Assembly (NCBI GenBank): GCA_023544495.1 | Contig: JAMJFV010000103.1 | Span: 1-7,023 of the forward strand | Direction of reading: 5' to 3' | Length of the DNA stretch: 7,023 nt | From: ANME-2 cluster archaeon | GTDB lineage: Archaea; Halobacteriota; Methanosarcinia; Methanosarcinales; Methanocomedenaceae | Part shown: piece after piece, positions 5,497 to 7,023 of the stretch | Position numbering within the stretch: the first letter of the stretch is position 1 | How the letters are laid out: each line of letters opens with the position of its first letter | The notes under the pieces: model-generated | Database searches by the model: none | The model's input: the letters and a program-made list of their open reading frames with translations, nothing else | What the model was told of the DNA's origin: nothing | Program-made: the position numbers and the translations under genes

Positions 5497-5508
5497 TTTA
5501 TATAAATA
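5497..5508 (+). promoter_or_regulatory. TATA box for the DUF116 pair
   Basis: TTTATATAAATA ends 13 bp before the ATG at 5522. At usual spacing transcription would begin at or very near the ATG. No Shine-Dalgarno-like sequence precedes that ATG, so the transcript is probably leaderless. Confidence 0.5.
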
Positions 5509-5521
5509 CAACAAAAAAGAT

Positions 5522-6181
5522 ATGATAAATTCCATCAAAACCATGCTTTTCTCCTATGAACTACTCGGCAAACTGTTCGTATTCTTTGTATTCGCAGTTT
5601 TAATAGTGACTGGTGTCGCGTTACTGCTCGGTGCCTATAGTATCAGGAGACACAGGATAATATTTCCAAATTTTATCCTGTTTATGCTCTACCTCTTCTA
5701 TTCGCCCTCAAAATGGATGTGCAGGGTTTTTTCCATAAAGGAAGAAATCGTTGACGAGATATTAATTGAGGTCAGGAATGCAGTGATGCTTGACAAGTTC
5801 AAAAAGAAAGCTGATAGACGCGCGGTCATCCTGCCCCAGTGTATGAGGCATCCCCAATGCAGGGCGCGTTGCGATCCCATAATGGGTTACGAGTGTACTG
5901 AATGCGGCATGTGTGACATTAAAGATATAGTCAGGGCGGCAGATAAGCATAATTTTAAAGTGTTTATTGTGCCTGGTGACAGTTTTGTCAGGAAGATCAT
6001 AAAATCCTATAATCCAAATGTATGTCTTGGTGTCGCATGTTATGTGGAACTGACCGAATCAATGCAGTCGGTCTCGAAGTTCATGCCTGTTCAAGGCGTT
6101 TCCCTGATAAGGGATGGATGTTTTGATACCAGAGTAGATGTAGTAGAAGTAATTCACAAGATGGAGATATGCGATGTATAG
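5522..6181 (+). CDS. DUF116 protein, membrane-anchored, cysteine-rich (copy 1)
   Basis: A 219-residue DUF116 (PF01976) protein; function not established. An N-terminal membrane helix (about 16-38) is followed by a second hydrophobic stretch (about 47-62), then a soluble domain. The domain carries the family pattern RRAVILPQCMRHPQC (99-113), YECTECGMCD (123-132), VFIVPGDSFVRKII (147-160), GVACYVEL (170-177) and QGVSLIRDGC (191-200). Cysteines at 107, 113, 117, 125, 128, 131, 168, 173 and 200 are numerous enough for metal or iron-sulfur binding, with the CxxCxxC at 125-131 the clearest site; that role is inferred. The ATG at 5522 has no ribosome site, and the TATA box is so close that a leaderless message is likely; Met8 (ATG at 5543) is a possible alternative. 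The stop overlaps the next gene's start by eight bases. Confidence 0.92.
   Translation: MINSIKTMLFSYELLGKLFVFFVFAVLIVTGVALLLGAYSIRRHRIIFPNFILFMLYLFYSPSKWMCRVFSIKEEIVDEILIEVRNAVMLDKFKKKADRRAVILPQCMRHPQCRARCDPIMGYECTECGMCDIKDIVRAADKHNFKVFIVPGDSFVRKIIKSYNPNVCLGVACYVELTESMQSVSKFMPVQGVSLIRDGCFDTRVDVVEVIHKMEICDV
6163..6166 (+). promoter_or_regulatory. Internal Shine-Dalgarno site for DUF116 copy 2
   Basis: GGAG inside the end of the first DUF116 gene, seven bases before the ATG at 6174. It lets ribosomes start the second gene as they finish the first, unlike the first gene, which lacks such a site. Confidence 0.55.
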
Positions 6182-6821
6182 ATTGATCGGAATTGCTCTG
6201 CTCGTCATTGTGGTCGTATCCTTTTTCCTGGCCATTTTTGCTTTGTGGATGAGCCGGGCCAGCCTTAGCAGGAACATCTGGCTTGCAGGTTTCTTTACAG
6301 ATATCCTTGACTTTTTCTATTTGCCGATAAAATTTTTATTCCATAAGTATTCTGATACTGAAAAGCTGGAACGATGGATGGTTTCTCTCAAGAACATGGC
6401 CCACAAATCTGCGTTTAAAAAGACAAAACACCGTTTGCTGCTTGCCCCTCATTGCATGAGGGCACTTGATTGTCCGGCAGCATCAACCAGGTTCGGGATC
6501 GAGTGCATATCATGTGGGAAGTGCATCTTTTCAATGATAAAAACAGACGCAAAGCGGTTTAACTACACCCTGTATATCGTTGCAGGTTCATCGTATGTCA
6601 GGCATATCATAAAAAAAGAATCCGCTGATGGCGCGCTTCTGTTAGCATGCAATTACGAACTGAACAAGGTCATGCGCTCGTTAAAGCATAAGAAGATTGA
6701 GACATATGGCATTCCACTTTCAAAGGACGGGTGTTATGCTACAGAGATCGATTACAATAAACTGCAAAAAGAGATGGAATATTTTAGTAAGGCACGAATT
6801 ATTATTGATGTTGTTGCATGA
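6174..6821 (+). CDS. DUF116 protein, membrane-anchored, cysteine-rich (copy 2)
   Basis: A 215-residue diverged paralogue of the preceding gene with the same layout: N-terminal membrane helix (about 3-26), a second hydrophobic or amphipathic stretch (about 35-55), then the DUF116 domain. Matching motifs are RLLLAPHCMRALDC (87-100), IECISCGKCIF (109-119), LYIVAGSSYVRHII (133-146), LLACNYEL (156-163) and PLSKDGC (181-187). Seven cysteines (94, 100, 111, 114, 117, 159, 187) line up with seven in copy 1 at nearly identical spacing, while copy 1's C117 and C168 are absent here. The 8-nt overlap and internal GGAG show co-translation, so the two products may form a heteromer at the membrane (inferred). 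hisG starts 87 bp later on the same strand and may or may not belong to the transcript. Function unknown. Confidence 0.9.
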   Translation: MYRLIGIALLVIVVVSFFLAIFALWMSRASLSRNIWLAGFFTDILDFFYLPIKFLFHKYSDTEKLERWMVSLKNMAHKSAFKKTKHRLLLAPHCMRALDCPAASTRFGIECISCGKCIFSMIKTDAKRFNYTLYIVAGSSYVRHIIKKESADGALLLACNYELNKVMRSLKHKKIETYGIPLSKDGCYATEIDYNKLQKEMEYFSKARIIIDVVA

Positions 6822-6861
6822 CTGCTATAATATCAGTTTCACCCGGTATTTGACAGAAACG

Positions 6862-6868
6862 TTAATAT
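6862..6868 (+). promoter_or_regulatory. Possible TATA box for hisG
   Basis: TTAATAT lies about 44 bp before the hisG ATG, within the 87-bp gap after the second DUF116 gene. Transcription start would fall near 6892, leaving the GAGGAT ribosome site (6898-6903) in a short leader. A weak match in AT-rich sequence. Confidence 0.3.
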
Positions 6869-6908
6869 CCACTGATAAATATTGTACCCCCAAACCTGAG
6901 GATTTGTT

Positions 6909-7023
6909 ATGATAGATATAGTTATACCAAAAGGTAGCCTGGAAGAACAGACATTGCTGCTGTTCAAACAGGCAGACCTTCCTATAAAGAAAACGGACCG
7001 GGAATATAACCCGAAGATAAACG
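6909..7023 (+). CDS. hisG: ATP phosphoribosyltransferase, N-terminal fragment (cut by window edge)
   Basis: First enzyme of histidine biosynthesis: it joins ATP and PRPP to give phosphoribosyl-ATP. Only 38 codons are visible, but the opening MIDIVIPKGSLEEQTLLLF, followed by a helix and a DLPIKK turn, is the characteristic HisG N-terminus with the conserved P-K-G-S/R-L segment at 7-11. ATG at 6909 is supported by GAGGAT at 6898-6903, spaced five bases. The rest of the protein lies beyond the window, so whether it is the long, feedback-regulated form with a C-terminal ACT-like domain cannot be judged. Relation to the DUF116 genes upstream is by position only. Confidence 0.93.
   Translation, partial: MIDIVIPKGSLEEQTLLLFKQADLPIKKTDREYNPKIN

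Larger units (their letters stand above)
5218..5521. other. 304-bp AT-rich divergent intergenic region
   Basis: Lies between the RHH gene and the first DUF116 gene and must hold both promoters. Visible contents: GGAAAG for the RHH gene (5221-5226), two copies of AGTGCTACT (5252-5260 and 5460-5468), an inverted pair of the 9-mer ACAATCATA (minus strand 5227-5235, plus strand 5421-5429), a TATA box near 5497-5508, and a 31-codon open frame at 5298-5393 with no ribosome site. The remainder is low-complexity A/T with no RNA gene or stable hairpin that I can see. Confidence 0.6.

Noticed and set aside
6832..6861. Possible hairpin GTTTC...GAAAC after the second DUF116 gene
   Set aside because: Only a 5-bp stem with a loop of about 15 nt; too weak to call a terminator.
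1..7023. A defence island or integrated element
   Set aside because: No integrase, transposase, nuclease, helicase or toxin-antitoxin pair is visible; the unknown genes are bracketed by biosynthetic genes and have ordinary archaeal promoters. The RHH protein is far longer than antitoxins and has no toxin partner beside it.

Overview
The window looks like a chromosomal segment from a euryarchaeon, most plausibly the Methanosarcinales/ANME-2 methanogen lineage. This is judged from gene content and archaeal signals, without a database search. The signals are TATA-box promoters about 20-30 bp ahead of starts, Shine-Dalgarno sites of the GGTGA or GGAGG type, probable leaderless genes, and archaeal protein families (DUF22-like, DUF116, an archaeal BofA-like membrane protein). 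Intergenic DNA is clearly more AT-rich than the coding DNA. I see no transposase, integrase, tRNA, rRNA or CRISPR array.

Layout. Housekeeping biosynthesis genes stand at both edges. On the left, minus strand, is the N-terminal half of argF (ornithine carbamoyltransferase, cut by the window edge), preceded by a complete purD (GAR synthetase). On the right, plus strand, is the first ~38 codons of hisG (ATP phosphoribosyltransferase, cut by the window edge). Between them lie eight genes of mostly unknown function: a small two-TM plus coiled-coil protein (2044-2373, +); a 101-aa conserved-looking orphan (2389-2694, -); a BofA-family small membrane protein (2794-3081, +); an apparent two-gene operon read leftward, made of a DUF22-like protein (3682-4101) and a double four-cysteine zinc-binding protein (3172-3669); a 347-aa ribbon-helix-helix protein with a large uncharacterised C-terminal region (4174-5217, -); and two overlapping DUF116 paralogues (5522-6181 and 6174-6821, +).

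How they may work together. The DUF22-like and zinc-binding genes are probably co-translated, because the Shine-Dalgarno site of the second overlaps the stop codon of the first. The DUF116 pair is also coupled, with an 8-nt overlap. It is a membrane-anchored, cysteine-rich duo in which seven cysteines are shared. The RHH gene is divergent from the DUF116 pair across a 304-bp AT-rich spacer that carries a repeated 9-mer, so it is a candidate regulator of that pair. Convergent gene ends at 3082-3171 are separated by two tandem GC-rich hairpins that probably stop transcription from both sides.

No obvious new defence or mobile system is visible. The most promising undescribed biology is the RHH/DUF116 neighbourhood and the DUF22-zinc protein pair.
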